Shown: positions 27,595 through 37,259, numbered from the stretch's first letter. The stretch: 64,000 nt of DNA from Saprospiraceae bacterium (GCA_013001595.1 JABDMH010000127.1:87320-151319); one strand, 5' to 3'. The notes: a model not told the origin generated them from the letters alone. Translations and numbers: made by a program.

Positions 27595-28878
27595 CTATGA
27601 CACTTGAGCTTGACCATTAGGGACAACTGAAACTAACTTTCTTTGCAAAAATTTCACATCACGCTGATTCTTTGCCAACTTAATTGCCTTATTGAAGTGT
27701 TCGATGGCTTTGATACCCTCATTATCTAATCTATATAATTCACCCAATGTAGCATGGAAAAGATGATTTTGCTCCAGCTTAAATTCCACTTCAATAGACT
27801 CCAGTTCAGAAATAGCTGTCTTATTCCCCTTGACTTTGGCCAGGGCAACGGATCTATTTAATTTGACAATTGATGAGTCATTAAGTTCCAGCAAATCATC
27901 GTACAGGGAAAGTATTTGATTCCAATTTGTCTTATCTAAGCTTGGTGCGATGCAATGCTGGGCAGATATAGTCGCCAAAATCAAGTAAATGGATACTCGA
28001 TTTTCTTTAATAGCTTGATTTAAAGCATCAATACCCCTATTTATTAAATCTCGATTCCATTTTTTTCGATTTTGGTCGCTCATTTCTACTATTGTATTGG
28101 TTGAATTTTCTCGTGCATCAAATCGAGAAGCATTCAGATACATTAGTGCCAAAAGCGCATGCGAATCTGATTTATCATGAATCAATGGACTTTTTAGAAG
28201 GATGTTGACTAGTCGAATGGCTTCAAGAGATAAGTCATATCTAGTCACCTCTTCCTTTTGAGATGGAAGGTACCCTTCATTAAACAGCAGATAAATGGAC
28301 CTTAAAACAATCGGCAGTCTTTCATTAACGTTTGGTTGGCTAGCAAAATCAAAATTCTGCCGTAGCTGCTGACGCCCCCTTACTAGTCGTTTATTAATGG
28401 TTTCGATGTTGGAAAAGAATGCATGTGCAATCTCAGCAATACGGAATCCACAAAGTATATTTAAGATTAATGCCACCTGTGTGTTTTCAGAAATAGAAGG
28501 ATGGCAGCAAACAAACATCATATTCAGCTGTTGATCTACTATTTCATTTGCTGTAAATGTCATGACCTCGTTTGTTGAGCTTGATTCATCTACATCTATC
28601 GGTTCTGACCGATATTTTGCCTCTATCTTTTTTCTCTTTAGGACATTGAATGTCAGATTTTTAGCTGTCGTATATAACCACGCTTGAGGATTTTCTGGAA
28701 TACCTGTTAACTGCCAATGGTTTACCGCTTTGAGTAATGTCTCTTGAACAATGTCTTCGGCAGTCGTTACATTTTCTGTTCCGATGTATTTTGTTACAAC
28801 AGCAACCATTTTACCATACTCACTTCTGAAAAAAAGTGCTGTCAATTCATTTGTCTGATTTGTTTTGTTTTGCTCCAC
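27595..28878 (-). CDS. ECF sigma factor with C-terminal TPR-like extension (ECF42 type)
   Basis: 427 residues. The N-terminal 170 residues are sigma-70 regions 2 and 4: A-E-D-I-V-Q-E-T-L-L-K-A, P-Q-A-W-L-Y-T-T-A-K-N, and R-I-A-E-I-A-H-A-F-F with a recognition helix. The C-terminal 220 residues are helical and TPR/DUF6596-like (L-L-F-N-E-G-Y, L-A-L-M-Y-L-N-A-S-R, F-H-A-T-L-G-E-L-Y-R). This extension takes the place of an anti-sigma factor in the ECF42 group. The downstream YciI/DGPF gene is the usual partner and probable target. The signal it answers is unknown. Confidence 0.92.
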   Translation of the reverse strand: MEQNKTNQTNELTALFFRSEYGKMVAVVTKYIGTENVTTAEDIVQETLLKAVNHWQLTGIPENPQAWLYTTAKNLTFNVLKRKKIEAKYRSEPIDVDESSSTNEVMTFTANEIVDQQLNMMFVCCHPSISENTQVALILNILCGFRIAEIAHAFFSNIETINKRLVRGRQQLRQNFDFASQPNVNERLPIVLRSIYLLFNEGYLPSQKEEVTRYDLSLEAIRLVNILLKSPLIHDKSDSHALLALMYLNASRFDARENSTNTIVEMSDQNRKKWNRDLINRGIDALNQAIKENRVSIYLILATISAQHCIAPSLDKTNWNQILSLYDDLLELNDSSIVKLNRSVALAKVKGNKTAISELESIEVEFKLEQNHLFHATLGELYRLDNEGIKAIEHFNKAIKLAKNQRDVKFLQRKLVSVVPNGQAQVS

Positions 28879-29576
28879 TTTTAATTATTAGTAAATCTCT
28901 ACTTACACTCTGACTGGCACAATCGCCTATTGCCCAATAATGTAACAACCTGTATTTGATGCTTCTATGCTACAAAGTACGACTTTCACCGGCTAATGTT
29001 CTGCTGCCCATCGGTTATCCACTAATACTATTCCCAAGCCGCCATAATCTGTGTCCCTACCAAGAATCTCGCCATACCTTTGGCCTTTGAGAGCGATTAC
29101 TGAGCCGTTGATCTCGTAATTGAAAACCTCTAGGTCTGTCAGATCAGTGGCTTAGCAATCCCGCTCTGTTCATCACTAGCTCTCCTGAGCATCCCATGTG
29201 AATTTAATAACCCACTTGACGGAGTTCTTTAGGGCGGGCTTACCAATCCTAGTATTTTATCCGACAACTGGGCTTCTGTATGCAATTATCGAAGCTTTTC
29301 AAATACTAGGATCTGTAAGCGCGTCTTTGATCAGCAACCAACCTTCAAGACATCCACTAAGGGCAAAATTGACATCCCAGCTTTTCGTCGGTGAGAGCGA
29401 TTACTGAGCCGTTGATCTCGTGGTCGAATGCCTCCAAGTCTGTCAAATCAATGGTTTAGTAAACGTCTTTCGCTGATATCAACAGTTAAAGACAACCAAT
29501 CCAGCTCACTCATTTGGTGCGATGGCACTTTGTCTTTCCTAAACGCTTCAACTCATATCCTGTGAAAGAGTTACGC
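28879..29576. other. Gene-free stretch with a duplicated coding remnant
   Basis: No intact gene. Two copies of a 70-bp block lie at 29089-29158 and 29393-29462, sharing 29 identical bases at their start. Read on the minus strand they encode near-identical peptides (D-L-T-D-L-E-x-F ... N-G-S-V-I-A-L), each directly preceded by TAA. Between them ATCCTAGTATTT (29246-29257) and AAATACTAGGAT (29301-29312) form a 12-bp inverted repeat. This looks like a decayed duplicated gene. Confidence 0.5.
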
Positions 29577-30020
29577 TCATTTTTGTGACTCGATGAATGC
29601 TTTAAGATTGGACAAGTCATTTGTCATTCGCTTTTTCATTGCTCCTTTCATAAAAGGCATCAGCAATTTCATTAAGAATCCTTGTGGTGAATACTGCACC
29701 GCCTGAATGATTTCAGTCATCTGGCCTCTAGAAACAAAGCGAACATCGGCAAGTGACTCTATTGCATCACTTTGCATACTGAAAGAATACTGCTGCAAAG
29801 GATTCAAGTGCAGTACTTTTTCGATTACTTCAAGTTCTCTACCCCGCTCTAAGAATTTCAATTTACTGGTACTGCCTTCATGGCCCAGGGTACCGCTCAA
29901 ATGCTCAACAGATATAAATCCCGTGAGCCAATGCTTCAGGTATGCAGGGTCCATGAAGATCTCCCAAACTTTTTCTACAGGTGCATTTACAGTAACGGTT
30001 ACTTTGATAGAAATTGCCAT
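29577..30020 (-). CDS. SRPBCC-family (START-like) protein
   Basis: 147 residues. V-T-V-T-V-N-A-P-V-E-K-V-W-E-I-F at the N-terminus and the alternation of strands ending in a long C-terminal helix (L-M-P-F-M-K-G-A-M-K-K-R-M) are the pattern of the SRPBCC helix-grip fold, of the polyketide-cyclase-like type. Such proteins bind hydrophobic small molecules; no ligand can be assigned. It lies downstream of the membrane-bound AraC regulator on the same strand, with a palindrome in the 144-base gap, so the two may be regulated together. A complete, ordinary-looking gene. Confidence 0.8.
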   Translation of the reverse strand: MAISIKVTVTVNAPVEKVWEIFMDPAYLKHWLTGFISVEHLSGTLGHEGSTSKLKFLERGRELEVIEKVLHLNPLQQYSFSMQSDAIESLADVRFVSRGQMTEIIQAVQYSPQGFLMKLLMPFMKGAMKKRMTNDLSNLKAFIESQK

Positions 30021-30076
30021 ATCATTCTGTATTAATTTTATATGGCAAAAATGAGGTGAAGAATCAAGTAAATCGA

Positions 30077-30094
30077 CTCAATTTGTAAATTGAG
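30077..30094. promoter_or_regulatory. 18-bp palindrome upstream of the SRPBCC gene
   Basis: CTCAATTT-GT-AAATTGAG is a perfect inverted repeat with a two-base centre. It is 57 bases in front of the SRPBCC start and downstream of the AraC-family gene's stop, so it is a candidate operator for the former rather than a terminator. The two-base centre is too small for an RNA hairpin loop, which favours a protein-binding site. Confidence 0.4.
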
Positions 30095-30163
30095 ACCTCT
30101 TGAATCGGGTGTAGCAGGTCTCAAAGAATGGTCTCATTATGTCGACTCATGGTGAATCTCAAC

Positions 30164-31321
30164 CTATGATTGAGGTATGGCATACTTTGCTTTGAATTCG
30201 GAAGGTGTGTGGTCGGTCACTTTCTTGAATACACGATTAAAAGTGGCTTTGCTATTGAACCCAACTTCGAAAGCAATGGCCAGTATTTTAAAGTCGCGTG
30301 TGTCTTCAACAAGCAATTTCTTAGCTTCTTCGACGCGGTACTGATTCACGAAATCATAGAAATTGACTGATAACTCGTCATTAATCAGTTGCGAAAGTTG
30401 ATAATAAGGAACCGACAGAGAGTCCGCCAGTTCTGAAATCTTTAGGTCATTCTTCAGATATGGCTTATTCGTTTCCATATATCCTAACAGTCTTTCCTTG
30501 AGTTCAGGAAACCTATTTCCACTTCTAGTTGATGGAGAGCCCTTCTTGATTGAAGTGCTCTGAATTTCTTGCGTAGCGGTGAAGATCTTCGTGTTGCCAA
30601 TTGCAATATAACCGATTGAGTATAGCGCTATGGATGTGATCAATACCATGATGTAGTCAATCTCGATTTGATACGATTGGACAACCGAAAGGACAATCAC
30701 TATAATCAAATACAGGAACAGGTAAATGGCAAAGAAGTAGTTAAAACTCTTGAGCCAATCCAGCTTTTTCACAGTAAGAACGTCCGATGAAATTCTCTTC
30801 AGATTGTCTTCCGTTTTCCCTATGAATTTGTATGAACACACCACATAAACGATGGTCTGAAGGACGTGCGTCGCCATGAAAACAAGTTGTCCAGTTGGTA
30901 TTTCCAATATCCCATTATTTGCAAACCCTTGTATGTAGGAAATTTTCTCCGACGCTGATGTCAGATAAAACGGAAGCATAATCAACATTACCAGCACTGC
31001 AGGTACAAAATGCAGTAATGACTTAGAGGTAGAATGATAATTCTTGTCCAACAAATAACGGCAATACAAATAGTAAAGGGGGCCCATGCAAAATAGCAGG
31101 GGATATGTGATGGCAATCAGGAAAGGAAATTTTAGGGTGACCTGCGAAATATCAGCCGCATATTCCAGCAAATGCAATGAAACCACCATCAACAGAAGGG
31201 CAAGCCACTTATTCTCACGCCGATTATCAGTCTTCGCCAATAGGAAAAGTGACAGAAAAAGTCCTTGTGCCGCTCCAAGCAGAATAAGCACCGACCAGAT
31301 GTTGAAGGTTATTCCTGTCAT
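30164..31321 (-). CDS. Membrane-anchored AraC-family transcriptional regulator
   Basis: 385 residues. The N-terminal 240 residues hold about seven hydrophobic helices (from S-V-L-I-L-L-G-A-A-Q-G-L-F to the segment before G-N-T-K-I-F). The C-terminal 110 residues are an AraC-type helix-turn-helix pair: L-K-I-S-E-L-A-D-S-L-S-V-P and L-A-I-A-F-E-V-G-F-N-S-K-A-T-F-N-R-V-F-K-K. This membrane-AraC architecture is common in Bacteroidota and probably transduces a membrane or extracellular signal to DNA. Targets unknown; the SRPBCC gene downstream is a candidate. Confidence 0.9.
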   Translation of the reverse strand: MTGITFNIWSVLILLGAAQGLFLSLFLLAKTDNRRENKWLALLLMVVSLHLLEYAADISQVTLKFPFLIAITYPLLFCMGPLYYLYCRYLLDKNYHSTSKSLLHFVPAVLVMLIMLPFYLTSASEKISYIQGFANNGILEIPTGQLVFMATHVLQTIVYVVCSYKFIGKTEDNLKRISSDVLTVKKLDWLKSFNYFFAIYLFLYLIIVIVLSVVQSYQIEIDYIMVLITSIALYSIGYIAIGNTKIFTATQEIQSTSIKKGSPSTRSGNRFPELKERLLGYMETNKPYLKNDLKISELADSLSVPYYQLSQLINDELSVNFYDFVNQYRVEEAKKLLVEDTRDFKILAIAFEVGFNSKATFNRVFKKVTDHTPSEFKAKYAIPQS

Positions 31322-31759
31322 TCTTCGATTTTTATCAATCCATGTGACTCGCTATTCATTGATGGATACGATCATCCTTTTACCTTGAAAAATGCATATA
31401 CCGGGTATTCTTTATAACCATTTCACCTCGTTATCTGTGAGCCTCGATGCAATCATGTGTCGCAATGATCAAAGTAGCCATGCCACATCTCAGCCCTATA
31501 TGCCTACCCACGCAGCAAAGTACGACTTCTACAGGTTAATCTAAAAGGATTCACTTTTCCAGTGGTCATGTAAATTGCAACATTGAAAACGATACTTTTA
31601 CCCCTTACAGTACAGGCTTCCTCTCATTGCATCTTACGGCACATCAAAAACTTTCGAATTAACAAAGCCCGATCATGATCATCGCCTATAAGCTACAAAG
31701 TTTCATGCTACAAAGGTGTGTTGCTAAAAGCTGGGATATTCTAGTGGAACTTTCTATGG
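31322..31759. other. Gene-free stretch
   Basis: No gene found. At about 31515-31546 there is a short, weak match to 28969-29003 (13 identical bases, CAAAGTACGACTT, with flanking similarity), so this gap shares a degenerate sequence with the gap in front of the ECF sigma gene. Nothing else is recognised. Confidence 0.4.
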
Positions 31760-32233
31760 CTAGTTCCAGATCAAATCCAATTGCTCCAAAGGATTTATTT
31801 GCAGTTTCGCATCAGTGGAAAGACTAGAATTCCACCATGCAAAATATGCTGCCGATACTTCAGGAAAAACCACCTCCTGATCAACCAATTCACCTGTACT
31901 TCCCCGAACGATTCTCGGATTCAAAGAAGCGAACAAGTAGAAATCAGGATCCTCAATGGTCCTCATTCGGATGGATCCAATGGTCCACAGCACATACATT
32001 CCGAGCGATACTTCTTCCATATAGAAAGAGGATATTGGATTGCTTGGGAAACTTGAAATTTGTGACTTATCATTTCGAAATTCCAAAAGCTCAGCTATAC
32101 TGTAATCACTGAAATCTGGAGCCTTTATCGTCTCCCAATTACCTTCTTTAAGAGCTTCAATCAAAGCCTCCACTTTAGAAAGTTCAGCATTTTGCTTGCT
32201 ACAAGAAACCAGGAGCAGACAAGCCGAACACAT
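31760..32233 (-). CDS. Small lipoprotein of unknown function
   Basis: 157 residues beginning with a very short lipoprotein-like signal (A-C-L-L-L-V-S-C-S) that lacks the usual positive residues. The body contains K-E-G-N-W-E-T-I and A-A-Y-F-A-W-W, reminiscent of small Bacteroidota lipoproteins such as DUF4943, but I cannot confirm this. A second ATG 14 bases upstream opens another frame, so the real signal may be disrupted by a frameshift, or the short signal is genuine. No linked neighbour gives a function. Confidence 0.5.
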   Translation of the reverse strand: MCSACLLLVSCSKQNAELSKVEALIEALKEGNWETIKAPDFSDYSIAELLEFRNDKSQISSFPSNPISSFYMEEVSLGMYVLWTIGSIRMRTIEDPDFYLFASLNPRIVRGSTGELVDQEVVFPEVSAAYFAWWNSSLSTDAKLQINPLEQLDLIWN

Positions 32234-32407
32234 AAGTAAGTATTCATTTGTCCACTATTTAATTACGTTTTATAGATAACGAATTAAGTGCTGGGTTTGA
32301 TGCTCGCGAAAGTGCGATCAAATTACCCAAGAATAAACAAATAAAGCACCAGCAGTATAGCTAGTTGGGACTGCCCTTTTCCAAATCGAAATCAGTCGTT
32401 TTGAGCA

Positions 32408-32884
32408 TCATTCAGAGTTTACGGAGTTACGCTGAACTACATAAGACCTTTTAGCACTTTCGATCTGGTCCTTTTCTGTTGTTTCAGGATACAGTAGATA
32501 ACTAGGGGCAATGATTGGTTTAACCTGCTCCACTGTAATCTTTGTGATCGTTTTGAATGGAAATTTGCCGCCCGTCATTTCGTTCAATATGCATTCCATT
32601 TCTGAGAACTCCGCGTGCGTCTTTCCAACGATCGTTGCCTTCCCCTTAATCTGGAATCCTTTCTGTACAAAGACTTCGATGAAGCTCACACAAACTTCTT
32701 CATTCTGTTGAATATTGCGCACCGTTTGGGGTGAAGCAATGTTCGCGACGATTATACCAGCGCTACCGAAATGTGTAAAACATTCCTTTGGTGACACATT
32801 CGGAATTCCATCATCTGAAGCGGTCGCCAGCCAACACACTAGGCACTTGTCGATATATTTCTTTATTTCTTCCGTCAACTGCAT
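32408..32884 (-). CDS. Pyridoxamine 5'-phosphate oxidase-like flavin-binding protein
   Basis: 158 residues. The start C-W-L-A-T-A-S-D-D-G-I-P-N-V-S-P-K, followed by I-I-V-A-N-I-A-S-P-Q-T-V-R-N-I and V-C-V-S-F-I-E-V-F-V-Q-K-G-F-Q-I-K-G-K-A, is the split-barrel flavin-binding pattern of the PNPOx-like superfamily. It is not PdxH itself. Members bind FMN, haem or F420 and reduce small molecules; here FMN is the likeliest. Cytoplasmic, full length, and apparently a single-gene unit. Confidence 0.85.
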   Translation of the reverse strand: MQLTEEIKKYIDKCLVCWLATASDDGIPNVSPKECFTHFGSAGIIVANIASPQTVRNIQQNEEVCVSFIEVFVQKGFQIKGKATIVGKTHAEFSEMECILNEMTGGKFPFKTITKITVEQVKPIIAPSYLLYPETTEKDQIESAKRSYVVQRNSVNSE

Positions 32885-32989
32885 TTCTCTTATATTATGT
32901 TCAATCGAAGTAGGATGGCAGTCGGAGCGATCAATGGGTCATTAAACCGATCATCGTATTCAGAATATGCGCTCCCCGTCCTTAGTACT

Positions 32990-33712
32990 TTAATTATGGA
33001 TGTGTTTTAGTATCGCAGATGTTTGGTCACGTACATTTTCTATCTCTGAGATGAAAGTATAGTGACTAAAACCCTTAATATCCGTCAAACTAATAAATCT
33101 GGCTGCTAGTTCCCTTTTATCTGCATCAGCCCATATAGAATTAACAATTTTTGAATCTTGCCGCCTTGAGACTGGATAATCATCCGAAAACCTTGATATC
33201 TTGTTTGTGTAAATCTGCGTATAATAATTCGTTCGCTCTCTTTCAATATCTTGCGCTGAAATGAGCGCCATTAGCATTTCATTGAATTCTTGTGTAAATA
33301 GGTCAATGTTGCCGGATGCGATCAATGTATTGAAAGTTTTTCTGTTATACTTAAAACGTGTATTTAATTCAGGATCAAATTCATTTCTAAGAATGGCTAC
33401 CAGCGTGTCTAATGGCGCTTCAGGGCCCAAGAACCGCACTTGCTGGCTACTAAGGATTTCAGCGAGCTTGTAATTATCTCTGATCAATTTACCCAGCAAT
33501 AGCGTATCTGATGAGAGGTCATTTCTCAAGGAAATCTCATAAGAAGCCTTTAATTTTTCTTTTTTCAAGTTTTCATTCCATCCATTAATTTGCAATGCGA
33601 TGAGAATACCTATCACGACCAGGATGATCTCACCCAATGCGTACATCAGGTACTTGAAGAAATTTCCCTCCACCAACAGTTCTTGTCTGATTCTTCTAAA
33701 GAATTTTATCAT
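32990..33712 (-). CDS. DUF6090 family membrane protein
   Basis: 240 residues. M-I-K-F-F-R-R-I-R-Q-E-L-L, then a membrane helix (G-E-I-I-L-V-V-I-G-I-L-I-A-L-Q-I) and N-G-W-N-E is the defining start of DUF6090, a family found almost only in Bacteroidota. The rest is a charged, helical periplasmic domain. Function unknown. This gene is one of the clearer taxonomic pointers in the window. Confidence 0.9.
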   Translation of the reverse strand: MIKFFRRIRQELLVEGNFFKYLMYALGEIILVVIGILIALQINGWNENLKKEKLKASYEISLRNDLSSDTLLLGKLIRDNYKLAEILSSQQVRFLGPEAPLDTLVAILRNEFDPELNTRFKYNRKTFNTLIASGNIDLFTQEFNEMLMALISAQDIERERTNYYTQIYTNKISRFSDDYPVSRRQDSKIVNSIWADADKRELAARFISLTDIKGFSHYTFISEIENVRDQTSAILKHIHN

Positions 33713-34070
33713 AGGGTTAATGCATTACTCAAGTTCATGGAGGAGATTTTTACTGACTATGCACCATTCCACACTTTAAGTCTACCGTCCTTGAAATCGT
33801 GAGTGGTAAAATAGTACATAAGATGCGCTTCACCCAGTGTTCGATCGGAATACTGCTGTAATGGCAAATGCCATTGAGCCTCAAAGGGACGATGTCTTCT
33901 TCATGAATCAGACGGCACGACGATGCGACTGAATGCTTGCCAACTCCGGACCAGGAGATGGTCTGACCTTAGTTGTCATCAAATATCTCCTATACCAGGT
34001 CAATCCCTATGATTCCCATCCAAAGACTTTGGCAAAAAATTCTATCGACTAATCCCAATGCAAGTGCAGT
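33713..34070. other. Gene-free stretch
   Basis: No gene, RNA or repeat that I can support. Short frames here lack family resemblance and all are interrupted. Confidence 0.4.
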
Positions 34071-35159
34071 TCAAGGATGGTTCACCGCAAAAAACTTGAG
34101 CCTTTCATGCTTGCCCCTTAAAGGAATGTCATTCAGAAACTCAAACTGGTAGGCAATGGCACTAGAAATTCCTTTAAATCGCTCGATTAGATTTTCTGTC
34201 ACTAACAGCCACCGTTCGTACTCGTTACATTTCTTTTCAAGCCGGGAGGCTGTATTAAGCACATCACCATGAAAAGCAATCTCACGCTTTATATCTCCAA
34301 TTTCAGTAACCGTAACTTCACCGGTGTCCATGCCCGCTTTAAACTCAGGAAACAGTCCATACTTGTTTTGAAAATAAAGTCTACGTTCATCTAATCTTCT
34401 CTTGAATTCAAAGTAAGTGTCCAGACACTTTAGTTGGTCAAGTCCCTCTTCTGTCTTCCAATGAAGCACCACCTCATCTCCCACATATTGATACACGTTT
34501 GCCTCATTCTTAATAAGCACGGGCGTAAGTTCATGGACACATTCTCTGATAAACTGACTATATTTTTCATGCCCCAATCGCTCGGCAATGGCCGTTGAGC
34601 TCTTCAAATCAATGAATAGAAAAATGAGGTGTTCTTTTCTTGGGTGATAATATTTTCCCCTTAGCAAATCGAACAAAACGCCTGGTCCAAATTTCCTATT
34701 AATCTGGCTGATGAAATTAATCAAGAATATGAAGAAGAAGAAATAGGACAAAATCGACGCCATATATCGAATATTGAAAAGGTAGTCCTGAAAAAATTGA
34801 AAATCTTCTTGGGTAACAATGTGCAACCTGTAGAATATTTGATAGATGATTATTGTGCAAAGTACAAGGGAGAGGATATAGAGAATACTTTTTATAAAGA
34901 TGATTAAGCCGAACGGCTTCGTTCGAATTACTGAGAAGTCTGTAACACGGTTGACGGCGGTAAACAACGTCCCCAGTATTACTCCGGTAAGCACAACTTC
35001 GAGGTGAAAAAACCCAGAATACATGTACTCCGTAATCGGATTTTGCTCAAAATATCCTTTAAAGCCAAAAACGGTCAACAGCGCATAGAAGTAGACGATT
35101 GCTATCCAAGCCATGACCGATAGGAGCCATTCATTCACGAAGCGTCTTTTATTGAGCAT
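34071..35159 (-). CDS. Membrane-bound class III nucleotidyl cyclase-homology protein
   Basis: 362 residues. The first 165 residues hold four membrane helices with short loops. The C-terminal domain is a class III cyclase: L-F-I-D-L-K-S-S-T and Y-V-G-D-E-V with both metal Asp residues, G-M-D-T-G-E, and D-V-L-N-T-A-S-R with the transition-state Asn and Arg. The residue four before the second metal Asp is Gln, where adenylate cyclases have Lys. The likely role is making a cyclic nucleotide at the inner membrane, but base specificity and activity are open. It has no partner gene nearby. Confidence 0.85.
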   Translation of the reverse strand: MLNKRRFVNEWLLSVMAWIAIVYFYALLTVFGFKGYFEQNPITEYMYSGFFHLEVVLTGVILGTLFTAVNRVTDFSVIRTKPFGLIIFIKSILYILSLVLCTIIIYQIFYRLHIVTQEDFQFFQDYLFNIRYMASILSYFFFFIFLINFISQINRKFGPGVLFDLLRGKYYHPRKEHLIFLFIDLKSSTAIAERLGHEKYSQFIRECVHELTPVLIKNEANVYQYVGDEVVLHWKTEEGLDQLKCLDTYFEFKRRLDERRLYFQNKYGLFPEFKAGMDTGEVTVTEIGDIKREIAFHGDVLNTASRLEKKCNEYERWLLVTENLIERFKGISSAIAYQFEFLNDIPLRGKHERLKFFAVNHP

Positions 35160-35900
35160 TTACAATAGTTTTTAATTATATAACTCATAGGATGATACCA
35201 CCTTGTTCATCCAAGATTTCATCTTGCAATCCGTCCGCTTCACTCTTTTCCCGCATCAACCTTCATTTGCCGGCTCTTACCCAATGAAACAGAAGATCGG
35301 GTCTCAATAAAGAAATAGGAATATCAACTTTCGACTTCTCACATGTATGCAGTAGAGCCTCAGGGACCTTCATTCTCTGGTAAATCACTCCCTCTGAATA
35401 ACACCACTAAAAAATCAACAATGCCTATGGATTAAGATTCTTTGTCATCCAGGAGTATGCCCAAGGACGCCAATGTTTTTCCACACATCTTCGTATTCAA
35501 ATCAATAGTTCAAAGGCAAAGGTGAGCAACTTTTTGCTTAGAACTGATGATTTGTATCATCTTTTACTGTGTGCTCCCATATAGTTTTGGAGCCATGTAC
35601 AGTTCGTTTACTAGAGTCTACGACAAAAAGTTAAGGTCGATAACTCTAGAAAAACCTTCGCAGCCCATCAGCCTCTCCAGAGAGGTCCCAAAACCTGTTG
35701 TTGATTTATACCTTCTCTATATTTCCTGGCGTCATTTCTACACTAGAAGATGCAAGAGGTCAGTCATATTAAAGAAATATCTAATGAGTCATTGTCCAGT
35801 CTGAGGTTATATATGAGTAGTGGCGGACTGTATATAGCCCCTCACTCGTAAAAAAACAAGATATCTATTTGGAATAAACTGCAAAGTCTCAATGGACCGC
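35160..35900. other. Gene-free stretch carrying repeat copy A
   Basis: No convincing gene. Positions about 35690-35795 match two other intergenic sites (37947-38045 and 42890-42998). The 85-residue frame crossing it on the plus strand reflects the repeat, not a protein. Confidence 0.5.
35690..35795. repeat. Dispersed intergenic repeat, copy A
   Basis: About 105 bp containing AAAACCTGTTG, ATACCTTCT, AGAAGATGCAA and TCATATTAAAGAAATATCTAA, aligned in the same order with copies B and C. Strongly diverged, roughly two thirds identical by eye, in the same orientation as the others. No terminal inverted repeats or target duplication seen. Confidence 0.5.
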
Positions 35901-36785
35901 CTACTTGATATGGTATTTTATCCAATTGTTCAAAGAAGTAAAGCCCTCAGTTGCTACTTCTTTCGCTAATTCTATTCTTGGCTCAGAATCAGGTCCCATA
36001 TATGTGTGGGCTTCAAAATAAGCCAGCATTTGTGCGATTTCTCCCGCTCCTTCGAAAAAGTTTGAAAATACTTCTCCAGGAACTTGAGTGAAGCTATACT
36101 CCTTGCCGTTGTCTTCGTAAGTAGAAAGCACATCATTGAAACTGTTTAGTTCGGTTGCTAATGAAAGATAACTTCCATTCCCAACTTTTTCAGGATCTAG
36201 AAAAGCACCTGTCACAACTTTACCTAAATCGTTTATATCTGCCATATGAATCACTTTTTTACTTGGGTCTAATGGCAATGTCCATCCAATGCTCCCGTCT
36301 TCTTGTGGCTGTGGCCCCATCATACCCAAGAAATTTTGATAGTAAAAAGGAGCCTGAACAAAGGTGTGGTTTTCGAAACCAGCTTCTTTGATCAACTCAT
36401 CAACTTGTGCTTTATGAGTAAAATGTGGAACATCGAACTTGTCACTGCTTATCTTGCCCACATCTGGCAGCGTTGACCATACAAAGTGATTTACCCCAGC
36501 ATCTTTGGCTGCCTGAATGGCTGTTTTACCTTGAGCAATTTCGTCTGCACCTTCCCAAAAGTTAGTAACCACAAAAACACCGTGAGTGTCTCTAAATGCC
36601 TCTGTTAGAGAAGCCAAGTCAGTCAGATCAGCTTTTACGACTTCTTCTCCGTTACCTGAATATCTATCTGGATTCCTGGTAATCGCCCTTACTCGAAAAG
36701 TCCCATCTTTTACTAACGCATCGACTACCCCTTTCCCTTGTGACCCTGTAGCGCCTACAACGGCAATAATTTTCCTTTTCATCAT
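35901..36785 (-). CDS. NmrA-like NAD(P)-binding protein
   Basis: 294 residues from the Met at 36785 (36782 also possible). The nucleotide-binding start is I-I-A-V-V-G-A-T-G-S-Q-G, followed by V-R-A-I-T-R-N-P and a V-K-A-D-L-T-D block, typical of NmrA-like atypical short-chain dehydrogenases. H-F-V-W-S-T-L-P replaces the catalytic Tyr/Lys motif, so it is more likely a redox sensor or regulator than an active dehydrogenase. Full length, cytoplasmic, no linked partner. Confidence 0.9.
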   Translation of the reverse strand: MMKRKIIAVVGATGSQGKGVVDALVKDGTFRVRAITRNPDRYSGNGEEVVKADLTDLASLTEAFRDTHGVFVVTNFWEGADEIAQGKTAIQAAKDAGVNHFVWSTLPDVGKISSDKFDVPHFTHKAQVDELIKEAGFENHTFVQAPFYYQNFLGMMGPQPQEDGSIGWTLPLDPSKKVIHMADINDLGKVVTGAFLDPEKVGNGSYLSLATELNSFNDVLSTYEDNGKEYSFTQVPGEVFSNFFEGAGEIAQMLAYFEAHTYMGPDSEPRIELAKEVATEGFTSLNNWIKYHIK

Positions 36786-36808
36786 ATGTATTTTAAAATT
36801 TAAAGACC

Positions 36809-37084
36809 TCACAAAGGTGGGAAAATGAAAGGAGTTGGACCTAAAAGGTATTTTAAGAAAGGCGCTCCCACCATTTCTTGCTCCAAATATCTCTGAGTCA
36901 AGGCTTTCCTTTCTTCCTCATTGTAGCCAACTCCTAGTTTCAAATCATCAACTAGCCCACCTCCAAAGACCTTTGAGCACCAGGGAAGAAAATGGTGATA
37001 TTCCATGGATGAACTGCCATACAAGTGGCGCTCCACAAAGTATGTCCTCTTCAGAATAGCCAGCAGCTCTGTTTCTACCGACAT
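36809..37084 (-). pseudogene. Unrecognised 91-residue frame, probably a gene remnant
   Basis: An open frame on the minus strand ends just before the NmrA gene. It contains a plausible helix (N-E-E-E-R-K-A-L-T-Q-R-Y-L-E-Q-E) but no family resemblance. Upstream, 37085-37259 has short in-frame peptides broken by stops (for example one ending K-N-K-Y-L-D-A-L-K-R-L-K-K), which suggests decayed coding DNA between the cupin and NmrA genes. Confidence 0.3.
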
Positions 37085-37259
37085 TGCCGATACAAAATGT
37101 TGGATGCATACCCTCTACTTTTTAAGCCTCTTTAGCGCATCAAGATATTTATTCTTAACTCCCTTATCCTCTTTCTTTTCGCAAAGAGCTATTGGAGCTC
37201 TTGATAATTATTCGAGACCAAAGACCAGTGAACACCCAGGCGGATCTTTAAGTACATCC

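Noticed and set aside
29198..29407. 69-residue plus-strand frame
   Set aside because: It crosses one half of the duplicated remnant on the opposite strand and has no recognisable pattern.
35547..35804. 85-residue plus-strand frame
   Set aside because: Lies in repeat copy A; the sister copies do not keep the frame.
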